64,000 nucleotides of DNA, taken from Dreissena polymorpha. Taxonomy: Eukaryota > Mollusca > Bivalvia > Myida > Dreissenidae. The stretch is from the NCBI RefSeq assembly GCF_020536995.1, contig NC_068360.1, forward strand, positions 85,016,663-85,080,662. The letters run 5' to 3'. Made by a program: the position numbers and the translations under genes. The notes under the pieces were generated by a model, which saw only the letters and a program-made list of their open reading frames with translations, made no database searches and was not told the origin of the DNA. Below are positions 47,985-58,448 of the stretch, piece after piece. Each line of letters begins with the position of its first letter. Positions within the stretch are counted from its first letter, which is position 1.

Positions 47985-49930
47985 CATTCGAACTGTTGGT
48001 GTATGTTTGTGTGTCGATATCCCAAAAGGATACTTTTCTTTTTTTGTAAGATATTAAGATATTCTTTGTTGTGTATGAAATTGGATTGATATGTAGCTAT
48101 CTTAATATGAAAATGTTTAAATGCATGAAATATTACTCTTAAAAGAAGCTTCTTCGAATGGCAGTGAACTGTTTCCATGTTTTGCATAATGTATAATAAT
48201 TTCATTATTCAAATCACACACACACACGCAAATTGTATGTATATATATTTATTTCTGAATGGTTGCCTATTGTCGAACTGTTAATATACGTATATATAAG
48301 TTCAACCATTTGTACATTCACATTTGTATATCGTTCACATACGTTCTGTAATACTATCACATTTAAAAAGTATACTGAATACATTACATACATCCGTATA
48401 TTATATGGCTATGTAGAACAAGAATTAATTATCGTTATTAGCAGTATTAGCGTTTGCTCAATTAAAACAAATACGCTCGTAAACAACCAACAATGCATCA
48501 TTATTTTTGTTATTTTAAACAAATGCAATAAAAACCTAAGTGATACCTTTTCAGAGAGAAATAATATATTTCTAATTTAGCATTTAAATTTGGATTTATT
48601 TTCCTTCCACAATTTAATTTCAAGAAAAGGCATTTGTGTGCATTTAGTTGTGTAAACGACGAATGTAAATGTTAATTTTCTAAAATTGTTATGCACATCA
48701 ATTCACCCAGCATGCAATTTATTGCGAGCTTCAATTAATATTACTTGTATCATTCGATAGTCATTGTATAGAAGACGTGCACAGTTGAAATGGCAACACT
48801 GTAACACTTATAAATATATATCTCATCTTACTTGCATCTAGTCTATCGTCTTGAATCATCGCTTTCACTCACCTTAGCATTCACTTTTAGTTTTTAAAAT
48901 GCACCTGATGTGAGCCTGGACTCGGTAATGTTAGGAGAAACATTTAATCGAAATTCCAATCAAATAAGAGTTCTCGACTTTGTATCATGGTTCAATAAGA
49001 AATTACCTAGCAATATAGTTTTTGGACACAAAACCGAGATTCAAACTTTGCCTATATTTTGTAGAGCTTAACTTTCATCAAAATTAGGTCTGACATGTCG
49101 CTTCTGTAGTGTGAACATTTGTGTTATTACGACCTGCTTTCTTTGTTCTTAAACATGTATGACCCAGATTCAAACATATATTTAAAATGGTGACCTAATT
49201 ATTGAAAACACGTGACTTAGATTAAAGCTTGGTATAGATGTTGTCAACTTAACATTCTGACCCACGACGCTCGACTACAATAGAAAAGCTTGCCATGACC
49301 ACTTCGTGTTCACGTCAGGTAAACAAAAATCAAAATAAGATTTAAAACGCGAGCAATAATAACACACTCTAATTATACAAGCAAAATAAACAGAGATCTA
49401 TATCAGCACTTTATGTCACATGTTTTGCAAGTAGTTAATACATTTGCAAATTTATAAAAACAAAATAAACATCATGTTCATGATTTATATTAAAATAATT
49501 GAATTCCAAATTGAGTTTCAACTGCATAAAAACATCAGACATATTTATCTTGTTCAAATACATATAAATCTTAGAGTTATATTTATAATTGTAATCTTAT
49601 AACTTCTTCTGCGTAATTAAGTTCAAGACATGAATACACAAACAATATTAATCATAATACTCATACGACCGACATTAATCAGTATGCAAAACCTCATCAC
49701 AACACGTACAATATAGTTCTTGCTCTACGAGAAAATCAAAAGAGTCAATGTAAAACATAACATCCACCTAAATATTTCGACATATAAATATTCATTACGC
49801 TTCCTTATATTTTATAGCATTAAATACATGATACATAGAAAATAGCTGCTCATAAAGCCATATTCTTAAAAAGCATGTAAAGTTTACATTACAATATTGT
49901 GCAGTGGAGAAAAGTCACATCATTCACCAC
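47985..49930. other. AT-rich non-coding stretch
   Basis: Frames at 47972-48205 and 48233-48580 have no domain signature. No RNA gene or repeat recognised. Confidence 0.4.
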
Positions 49931-49934
49931 TTAA

Positions 49935-50155
49935 AGGGATCTTTTCACGGTTTGGTAAATTGACAAAACTGAAAAAAGTTGTTTCAGATTCGCAAATTTT
50001 CGGTTTAGTTATGATATTTGTGAGGAAACAGTATTACTGAGCATTTGCCATGGTCTAATATAGCCATTATATGCATCTTTTGACGATTTAAAAACCTAAA
50101 AATTATAAAGCGTTGCAACGCGAAACGATTGAATGATTTGGAAAGTTCTGTTGTT
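49935..50155 (-). mobile_element. SINE-like repeat, reverse orientation
   Basis: Begins ttaaagggatcttttcacgg, the reverse complement of the 3' end (gtgaaaaggcccctttaa) of the SINE at 54826-55024. The next stretch (attgacaaaactgaaaaaag, ttcgcaaattttcgg) is a body I associate with a common bivalve repeat. No tRNA-like head is visible. Confidence 0.55.
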
Positions 50156-50940
50156 GTCGTTTGTGAAACTACGAAGATTACTTACTGTAAAACCATTAAA
50201 TTTCGTGGGGTACGAATTTTCGTGGATTTCGTTGGTCCGCTGAACCACGAATTCAAGTACCAACGATTATGTATACATTTTTAATCCGAATTGGTCATTT
50301 CCAACATTTTCTTTTGTGGTCGGTTATCAGAGATAATTGTTTTTTGTAATAGTTACTTCACTTCAGTTGGTCAAATTACACTATTATTTGACTAAATAAC
50401 ATTTCCGAATTGAAAATGTAAAGTGTTTGGGTAAAAATACTTTTTTAATCAAGAACGGTTTTTAAACTGTACATCAACGATTGTTCTCTTTTACGTGACG
50501 TCGTCAAATTAACAGTTTGCAGATTTATCACATGTCTTTTAGTGCAATTTAAAGTTAAAAGAGACATAACGGTTTTAACACGTGAATTTCGGCAAAGACC
50601 TATATATAAAAGGATAAGAAACTCTCGTTTTGCCTATCGCGTTTTTCTATACTGCCTCCCAGCAGACGTGATTCCGCGAGAGTCAGGTGCGCGTAGTTTG
50701 GAGATGCCGGAAATGGAATTAAATCCGCCGTTTATCGCCATTTTGTTTAATCAAGTGCATCATTCTCCATCGTATTTTTCTTACATTTAGCTAGATATAT
50801 ATTCTCATGACTTGAATTGGTAAGTATTTGACACATTCTTGTTGATATTTATAATTTCAATGTCTTATTTGCTATTTTTCGCGACCGATTTGACTAACTC
50901 TGAGCTGATTTAGAATTAGTTCAATTGCAGTTAAGTTTTC

Positions 50941-52190
50941 ATTTTTTTTTGTAAAACTTTTTTGTGATTGTATGCAACTTGCATGAAGTAAAGTTTTTCT
51001 GCTAGGGGAGATGTTAAGCTAATGTTATATAAGAAAAAATGTATGAAAAAATGCATTTTTAAAGATTTTAACCTAAATATATTATATGCATGTTGAGCAT
51101 ATTCAACGGATAAATTTCTTTCTAAATTCTAAGGCCGTCATGACATGGCATTGGCTTTTTTTGTAAAACATTTTTGTTTCTCATGTAAATTGCATAAAGT
51201 AAAGTTTTTCTGCCAGGAGAGATGTTACACTATTCAAAAGTGTTGAAAAATAGCATTTTTTAAGGATTTTAAGCTAAATATATTACATGCATGTTGAACA
51301 TATTCAACGGATGAATTTCTTTCTAAATTCAAAGGCCGTCATGACATGGAATTGGCTTTTTTTATAAACTTTTTTGTTTCTCATGCAAATTGCATAAAGT
51401 AAAGTTTTTCTGCTAGGGGAGATGTTAGGCTAGTGTTATAACAGAAAAAAATGTTTGAAAAAATGCATTTTTAAGGATTTCAAGCTAATAATATTACATG
51501 CATGTTGAACATATTCAACGGATGAATTTCTTTCTAAATTCTAAGGCTTTCATTACATGGCGTTGGCTTTTTTCGTAAAACTTTTTTGTTTCTTATGCAA
51601 CTTGCATAACGTAAAGTTTTTCTTCAAGGGGAGATGTTAGGCTAGTGTTATAACAGAAAAAATGTTTGAAAAAATGCATTTTTAAGGATTTCAAGCTAAA
51701 TATATTATATGCATGTTGAACATGTTCAACGGATGAATTTCTTTCTAAATTCTAAGGCTGTCATGACATGGCGTTGGCTTTTTTTGTAAAACTTTTTTGT
51801 TTCTTATGCAACTTGCATGAAGTAAAGTTTTTCTGCTAGGGGAGATGTTAAGCTAGTGTTATAACATAAAAAATGCATTTTTAAAGATTTTTAGCATAAT
51901 AAAATAAATGGTGCATGTTGAATATTTTACACTGATGAATTTCTTTTTAAATTTGAAGGCTGTCATTACATGGCCTTGTTTCTTTATATGTAAAACTTTT
52001 TTGTTTGTCATGCAAATTGTATGAAGTTTTTTCTGCTAGGGGATATGAAAAGCTAGTGTTATAACTTATAACAGAAAAATGTTTTTAAAAAACATGCATT
52101 TAAAGTATTTTTGCTTTATGCATAATGTTGCATGTCGAAAACTTCAATGGATGAATTTCTTTCTAAATTTTGAGGCTGTCATGACATGGC
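50941..52190. repeat. ~205-bp satellite, about six copies
   Basis: The phrase gatgtt, following ctaggggag, recurs at about 51009, 51221, 51421, 51633, 51843 and (degenerate) 52042, spacing 199-212 bp. Each unit also has aaagtttttctgc, atgcatgttgaacatattca and cggatgaatttctttctaaa. The last unit is the most diverged. Confidence 0.95.
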
Positions 52191-52531
52191 ATAGTCACCA
52201 GAAAGAAAACAAATCTTTTAGGCCAAAGAAAACAACATAACAATTTAAATGTACATTTTTATTTTGTATTAATTCACTTATGAAGCTTGTAACATTTGTA
52301 CGAAAATCATTATGGTAATTAAACAGCACTGTAAATGACTGTAAAAAGTCACAAGTTCAAACAAAGAACTAAATGGATGCAATTTTGTTCAACTCTTACT
52401 TTCATTTTCCATCTCTAATGACTCAGCTTTATGCTTTACTCATATATACAATGCATGCTTGTTTGATTAAGCCTCTCTTCACACATGCAGACACAGTATG
52501 GTTCATGAAAATGTTTTATTTATTTTTCAGG

Positions 52532-52975
52532 GAAGGAGACTTTGGAGCTGTGACATCTGAGGGTACATGTTATTCGTCAACTATCAGGTCATCATCGTGG
52601 GAATTGTTAACACCAAGAAAACTAAATTGCATCAAATGCAAAAATTACAGTTATGCACTTGCGAAAAGGAAAAAGCGCTTGGATGATAGAATAATTCATC
52701 CTGGGAAATTCAGCCATTCCAGCTTTAAACACTCAGATATGACCCGGGATGAATTGTGCCTTAAACTAAAGGAGCAAAAAGGAGAAATTAGTGACTTAAC
52801 AAATACTGTATGGAAATTAAAAAGACAATATGAGAATTCGATAAGGAAGGAGGGTGTTTCAGTTAAGGAGCATGAAAGTTTGGAATTAAGCTCGTTAATG
52901 GATTCCTGTAGTGAACAATTTAAGCGTGGTAATAGTAACAAACGCAGCAAATGCCAAAAACGTCCGTACGCTTAA
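52532..52975 (+). CDS. Orphan terminal exon, basic coiled-coil protein of unknown function
   Basis: A strong acceptor (tttatttatttttcag) at 52516-52531 opens a 148-codon frame to a stop at 52973. It shows a CIKC pair (residues about 29-32), a basic run (AKRKKRLDDR), HPGKFSHSSFKHSDMTRDEL, and a heptad-rich helix (LKLKEQKGEISDLTNTVWKL), ending in a Lys/Arg-rich tail. A GTAAGT donor at 50821 may mark the previous exon, so the ~205-bp satellite would fill the intron. I do not recognise the protein. Its position between inverted ends suggests it travels with a mobile element. The upstream in-frame part (52373-52531) is probably intron. Confidence 0.45.
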   Translation, partial: EGDFGAVTSEGTCYSSTIRSSSWELLTPRKLNCIKCKNYSYALAKRKKRLDDRIIHPGKFSHSSFKHSDMTRDELCLKLKEQKGEISDLTNTVWKLKRQYENSIRKEGVSVKEHESLELSSLMDSCSEQFKRGNSNKRSKCQKRPYA

Positions 52976-53204
52976 ACAACGTAATGCAAAAATTTTATTA
53001 CACTAGTGAAATGTAAAAAATATGTAATGACTTTATACGAGTCAAACATGTGATAAGTAGAATTATTATGTTGTAATCTGATTTTATAATATATTATGTA
53101 TAGAATTACTATGTTGTTCTCTAAATGTTGATTTTATGTATATAGTATTCTATATGTAGTTTGCTTTGCATGTAGAATAGTATCTATAGTTTATATGTGT
53201 CACG

Positions 53205-53417
53205 TTCTGAGAAAACTGTGCATAATACCTGTGCGTAAAGCGTTATCCCAGATTAGCATGTGAAGTCCTCACAGGCTAATCAGGGACGACACTGTACGCC
53301 TTGTTAAGATTTTTGGTAAGAAGGGACTTTTTTAACAAAAAATACCATAAAAGCTGAAGTGTCGTCGCTGATTAGCCTGTGCGGACTGCACATGCATTAA
53401 GCCCAGTTTTCTCAGAA
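53205..53417. mobile_element. Foldback MITE, copy 3
   Basis: Perfect 14-bp terminal inverted repeats (TTCTGAGAAAACTG). Inside, tgcgtaaagcgttatcccag and cacaggctaatcagggacga on the left pair with tgtcgtcgctgattagcctg and tgcggactgcacatgcatta on the right. This is the best preserved of the three copies. Confidence 0.9.
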
Positions 53418-53693
53418 CAAGGCTCATTTCTATCTCGTACAAATTTATTACTGTTCATACTCATGATAATATGAAAGAAAATTAAAATTATGTTCTCCTG
53501 ACTTCTGTGTTGTTCACTTTAGAGTATTATACTTTAAAGTATATAAGACAGCACTAATACTTAATAGCTAAATGGACCTTTTGAAACTAGCAAAGTTTTC
53601 TTATTACTATTGTAGGCGAAAGACATACATCCATTATTTAAATTAAACACAGCAAAGAACATATATTTCAAGAAATTATTTTTCATTACATAC

Positions 53694-53864
53694 CTTTCAA
53701 GTTTTTATCATGTTTCTTTGAAACATGACCACGGAACCCTGCGACAGTCTTGTATTTACGTGAACACTCTGGACAAACATAAATGTCAGAACATTTCTCA
53801 ACACTTATAATAGACTTAGAGACACTAGATATATTAACATTCTCTTCATCGTTTGTATAATCAC
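53694..53864 (-). CDS. C2H2 zinc-finger exon
   Basis: On the minus strand an acceptor (gattatag) precedes 53864 and a GTATGT donor follows 53694. The 171-bp exon between them is open and encodes YVCPECSRKYKTVAGFRGH then VSKKH: a C2H2 finger with Cys-x2-Cys-x12-His-x4-His spacing, preceded by an acidic Ser-rich stretch. It begins with two bases of a split codon and ends one base into the next, so it needs partner exons that I did not find. It may belong to the candidate mobile element around it, on the opposite strand from the 52532 exon. Confidence 0.5.
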
Positions 53865-54265
53865 CTATAATCGTATGTAAAATATCATACTAAATATAAT
53901 GTTATGATTTACGAATGTAGAGTTGTACCTATTGAAACCAATTACAAACAGCGGTGATTAATTGCGCGAGAATCTTTAATATGTATTAATTGAAATTAAA
54001 ATAATTAAAATATAATCTGCTTGATGTTGCGGTTATGAAAAACAACATAACAAAACATGCGTGAATTGTTTGTAACAAGTAAAAAGTCTCATCAAAGACA
54101 TAATATGAGCGGCTGAATCGGCAAATTTTAGCCGATAAATAACACTTGTTTACACACACACACACAACGAATACACAAAGCATCTTAAACATTTTATTTG
54201 TAACAAACAATCTCAACTTCAAACAATTAACAACACAACGTGATAATCGCCTGAAAATAATTCTT

Positions 54266-54300
54266 TAAGTAATTTATTTAACCGACATCGGCGAAGCGAG
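54266..54300. repeat. Short hairpin with GCGAAGC tip
   Basis: The sequence aaccgacatcggcgaagcga then gatcggttt folds as accgacatcg with an imperfect partner around GCGAAGC. It lies in a short GC-rich patch (54296-54400). Confidence 0.55.
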
Positions 54301-54825
54301 ATCGGTTTCCATACACGCGCGGCCATTTTGAAAGGTACGCGCTTGTAGCTAACCACGTGACCCCGCCGCAAGATTATTGCGAGAAAGCGCGTGGTTTCCT
54401 ATCCTGTGTATTATAGGTCTTTGATTTCGGGGACCTTATTACTCAAATGTTACTACTAGGAGACCGATTGCGCTGAGAATTACAAATATTGTCAAAACAA
54501 CATTGATGGCAATTAGCGACCGGGTACCCACAAATGCGCCGCTTTATTGCTCTTATCGACAATTATCGGCAACACGTTCATGCTTCAGTGCACATTAACA
54601 TCAAGTCTTGCTGTCAACACAGATTAGCAGATTATGCTTTGTTATTACTCTGGTTATTATAATAAAAGTTTAATTATGACGGTAAGTCTTCCCCGAAAAT
54701 TTTAAATCCACGAAATTACGTGTCAACGAAAAAGTTGTTTTTTATTAAACCACGAATTTTCATACCGACGAATTTCTATACGTTTACAGTATATACGGTA
54801 TAAAATACGCTGCTGATGAAAGCTT

Positions 54826-55024
54826 GGCAGAATAGCTCAGTTGGCTAATGCGTTTTACTACAGGATTCCGGGGATCACTGGTTCGAGCCCTGCTGGGGGC
54901 TACTTTTTTTCTTTTTTAATTTTAACTTTTGATTTTTACTGGAGCTTTTAAAATTTAATGTTTACATTTATCAATATAAAGCTTTTAATGACAAACTTCA
55001 AAATCTGTGAAAAGGCCCCTTTAA
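54826..55024 (+). mobile_element. tRNA-derived SINE reaching into the Mab-21-like gene
   Basis: A tRNA-like head (about 54828-54902) has box A TAGCTCAGTTGG and box B GGTTCGAGCCC but poor acceptor pairing. A T-rich linker and a body ending ctgtgaaaaggccccttt follow. Its last ~27 bp are read, on the minus strand, as the final codons and stop of the adjacent gene. Confidence 0.75.
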
Positions 55025-57111
55025 AAGACGCCATACAAGCAACAAAACGTGCCAGTTAGCGGCATTGTTTCTTTTACAACATAACCGCAGCGATTCTGTG
55101 TAGAAATAAAACGCCCGATTATATTCTCCTTCCATTTCACAGCAGTGGCCCAGCAAGTTATATGCTGTCTCTCGGTGATACAGGTTGATTTTATTTCTAT
55201 TATCACATATATAATATTCCAAACAACTCAACGAAAGTTGCTGTTTGGAACGTTCACCGAGTCTTCTAAACGTGAGGTACTGCAGATAGTGTAAGAACGG
55301 ACGAGCATCCACCTCAGCAAAGTCCATCCACTCCTTTTCAGTGTAAGTTCTCTGGTCTACTTCAGATGCATCGATATTGCGATTCATTTCAAACAAGAAT
55401 ATCAAAGGAGTACAATGCCTTTCTGCCCTTACAAACGTGACACAGAATGCGAATTGAGGTTCAATGAATCCTTGGTCACTGTGGCCTGGTAGCATGTCAG
55501 CAAACATCTCGAGATCACGGTCTTCTGGTATACGTCTACATCCACAAACAGCCTTGACCTTGCTGTGATACCTCCTCTCCACATCCTCCAACACTCGAAC
55601 TGCAGCGTGAATATATCCACTACAGTACAATATAGCAGCCAACTTTAAGCGACTAGAAGCTACATCCGTGCTTAAGGAATATTTGAAACGCGCTATTATT
55701 TTTCTATTAACAATGTTTTGTAGTCGCAAACAAGTAGATGATTGCATTGAATTATTTAATTCATACAAGTGTTTAATAAATTCTAAGGAAACACCATTAA
55801 ATGTGACATTCATGGACAATTGAAAAGTAGTGCGTAATACATATTTCAACTCTTTCTCTGGTGTTTCATTAGAGCTGTGTATTTTATCTATTAATATTCT
55901 AAAACACACTTTAAATCTTTCCAAGCACTCGAACTGCAGCAGTAAGCTAATGCTGTTACGTAAGCATACACGTCCAAGTATCCCAGCTAGTTCAACTCGC
56001 CGCACACTAGACGCTTGCAACCGAAATCCTATGTTATCTATATCAATATCAAATACATCTTGTAATTTGTTTTTATCATGGAGTTTATATATGCTAAAAA
56101 GCGTATCTGCTGCGCCGTAGAGAGTTTCCCATCAAATAAGTTAACACCTTCTATGATATAATGTGGGAGCCTTCCCAATCGCAGACATTTCCTCAATACG
56201 TGTAAACAACACCAAAGTAAAAACATAAGGTTGTGTTCGAACCACAGAGCAGGACGTGTCCTTTCTATGGTGAAAAACATTATAGTTTTACAATGAAAGC
56301 TTGTTATAGAATCTCCTACAACGTTAGCAAATAGGGACTTGTTAAGTAATTTTAAAATAATGTAACATTTTATTTGCGCAATATTAAAGCTAAACATCAA
56401 CATGCGTTCTATAAGATTCGGAGACAGTCGCCATTCATCGCGTTTGTTCTTACTGTCTGGATGACCAGATGGTACTAAGAAACACGGAGCTTCCCGTGCA
56501 GCCTCAAGTAGCTGGGTAGGCGGCCAGGGTCTTCCTCTACATCTGTCGATCCAATTTTGTATTTCACGAAGAGGTTTGCGTACGTAAAGTGCATGCACTA
56601 TATCCCAATCAGGCACCCAGCTTACCGATGGCCCATGTTTGGTTGTCTCTCCAATAACCGTAGACTGATGCTCGATGACCTGCTTATACCTTTCAGCGCT
56701 TAACAGTACTTGCCCAGAATCATTCATTACAAACGCATCATCATGCAGATTTGTCTCCGGTTCCGGTGTGTCATCTCTGAAGACTTGTAGCAAGTACTGT
56801 TGAGGATCTGTGCTGTCGTCGTGGAGCATCAGATAGTTCCTCATCCCTTCCTCCCAGTCTTCCACGACTGTCATGATATTTTCATTGTTGTCTATCGCTA
56901 GGGAATCAACATCAGACTGGAGACCGGGTAGTGTGGTCCCTTCCGATTGGCTACCAAAATGAAAACAATGCTTATTATTCCCCAATAGTCGGTTGTTCAG
57001 CGTCTCCATCCGCTCCCTCCTCAGGTAAGTTCGTCTCCGCTCCATGACAGTATGTTCCCCTGCCCCACTGTCATCAAGTACTTCCGACATCCGGGTAGAC
57101 AATTCTGTGAT
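54998..57111 (-). CDS. Mab-21-like / cGAS-like receptor (cGLR) family protein, one frameshift
   Basis: Two frames (57102-56038 and 56020-54998) join into a ~695-residue protein of the Mab-21/cGLR nucleotidyltransferase-fold family, greatly expanded in bivalves. Taking the first ATG as 57088-57090, FGSQSEG (residues 45-51) and SDVDSL (59-64) are the GS motif and the paired acidic residues that bind metal in active members. EWRLSPNLIERMLM and QIKCYIILKLLNKS are the typical C-lobe helices. In-frame ITELSTR precedes the ATG up to an acceptor AG at 57112-57113, so a further 5' coding exon is likely. One base shift occurs at a run of five T (+ strand 56070-56074). The last codons (KGPFHRF and stop) come from a SINE. 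Active members make cyclic nucleotides on sensing nucleic acid; activity here is unknown. Confidence 0.85.
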
Positions 57112-57114
57112 CTA

Positions 57115-58445
57115 GATATACAAATTGTTTTTGTTTTGGTCAGGGTTTTCAATTTTTATATATTATTAACATATTAACACGTTTATTATACTTAGAATCT
57201 ACTTAGTTATGTTATATTGAGGATTCATATGTTTATGTAATTTGCTTGAATTAAAATAAATATTCTGACGTTTTTCTTTAATTGTGCACCGTATTTGATA
57301 GTTTGAATCCTAAATGAAGATGGTATATTATGAATCAAAGTGTATCCTTATTATTTGAATTTAATGGGTAAATGTCTTAACTCTTATGTTGAAAATATAT
57401 AAAGTTGGTAAATATGTACACAATCACTGCAATATCGATACAGGCGCATATACAGATAAATCAGACATGACACACCCTCCGTTTATAAGTCGACATTGTC
57501 ATTTTCTAAGATAACTGGAATTGTTGTCAGTTGAAAAATGTGTGCTTAAACAAAACAAAACATTTGTGGTAAAACAAGTTTGGTATTATGTTTAGTCTGT
57601 TTGTCGCTCTTCAATGCGTCCGTTCACCTGTCGATCGTGTTTTCTGTGCACTTTTATTACAGAATGTGTGTAAGTCAGTCCGTGTATCTTGTTTGTCTAT
57701 CTATAAGTCAGTCTGTCTGTCTGTTAGAACGCTCAAACTATGCCCGCCCCTCCTACAGCATGCCAACTGCCTGTTATCTAGTAATATATGTCTTTCTTGT
57801 CTATCTTGTCAGACATAATAGTCTTATCAACAAATTGTGTAAATCAGTCGGTCGGTTCCTCTTTTCGTCCGTTCATCAGTCTGCCATTATGTCAGTTTGT
57901 TTATACAAAGTTAAAAAGTTATCCCTGTCGGTTGGCTCATCTGTCTGTTTGTGTATATTTATTATATTCAATATTAACTGAAAATAAAAGTCATATACCT
58001 TCATGTTTAGTTTTTATCCCGCCAGTTTCTCGACCGATTTGACAAATTGACCCCTGTGTACGCTCTCTTGACACAAACGGAGCCCTATGCGTCCAAACCT
58101 GTACCTTGAACAACCAAAATAATGTATTAGAAACTGGTGTAAGCAATTCAAGATGAGGATGAAAATTAACAAGCGATTATACATGTATATACAATATGAT
58201 AAAATTTTACTTTCTTCAATTATAAAGTCAACTTTCATGCCTGTCTTAGTCTTGAAGTGATTATTTTATCATATTATTGTCATTCATACTATGCAAAAAC
58301 TTACATTTATAAATATTACATGTTAAAAAATGAATAGGTTTTAAAAATCAACTGACCGCTAAGAGTGATTTGTGGTGTTTTTATCAACGGTTCGGTGTTA
58401 CCCTGAGATGAATATATTAGGAATTGAAAATATAAACATTCGCCA
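57115..58445. other. Non-coding stretch with degenerate GTCT repeats
   Basis: 57580-57980 is rich in degenerate ctgt/gtct tetranucleotides, which give rise to Ser/Val/Cys/Leu-rich open frames in several phases. No gene recognised. A 5' exon of the Mab-21-like gene could lie here. Confidence 0.45.
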
Positions 58446-58448
58446 AAT

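Larger units (their letters stand above)
50183..54791. mobile_element. Candidate 4.6-kb composite element with inverted TACTGTAAA ends
   Basis: The left end reads TACTGTAAAACCATTAAATT then TTCGTGGG. The right end, on the opposite strand, reads TACTGTAAACG then AATTCGTCGG and ATTCGTGG. The shared start and the repeated 'tTCGTGG' blocks suggest inverted ends of one family. Between them lie a GTAAGT donor at 50821, a six-copy satellite, an acceptor and exon at 52531-52975, a MITE, and an antisense zinc-finger exon. Whether the two ends belong to one insertion is uncertain; they could be two separate short elements. Confidence 0.4.

Noticed and set aside
50542-50790. 82-codon frame upstream of the satellite
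   Set aside because: No motif; it probably lies in the untranslated first exon before the donor at 50821.
54828-54902. Possible functional tRNA gene
   Set aside because: Box A and box B are present but the acceptor stem pairs poorly and a SINE body follows.
57580-58042. Overlapping 76-133-codon frames rich in Ser, Val, Cys and Leu
   Set aside because: Open in several phases because of degenerate GTCT repeats; no domain or splice evidence.
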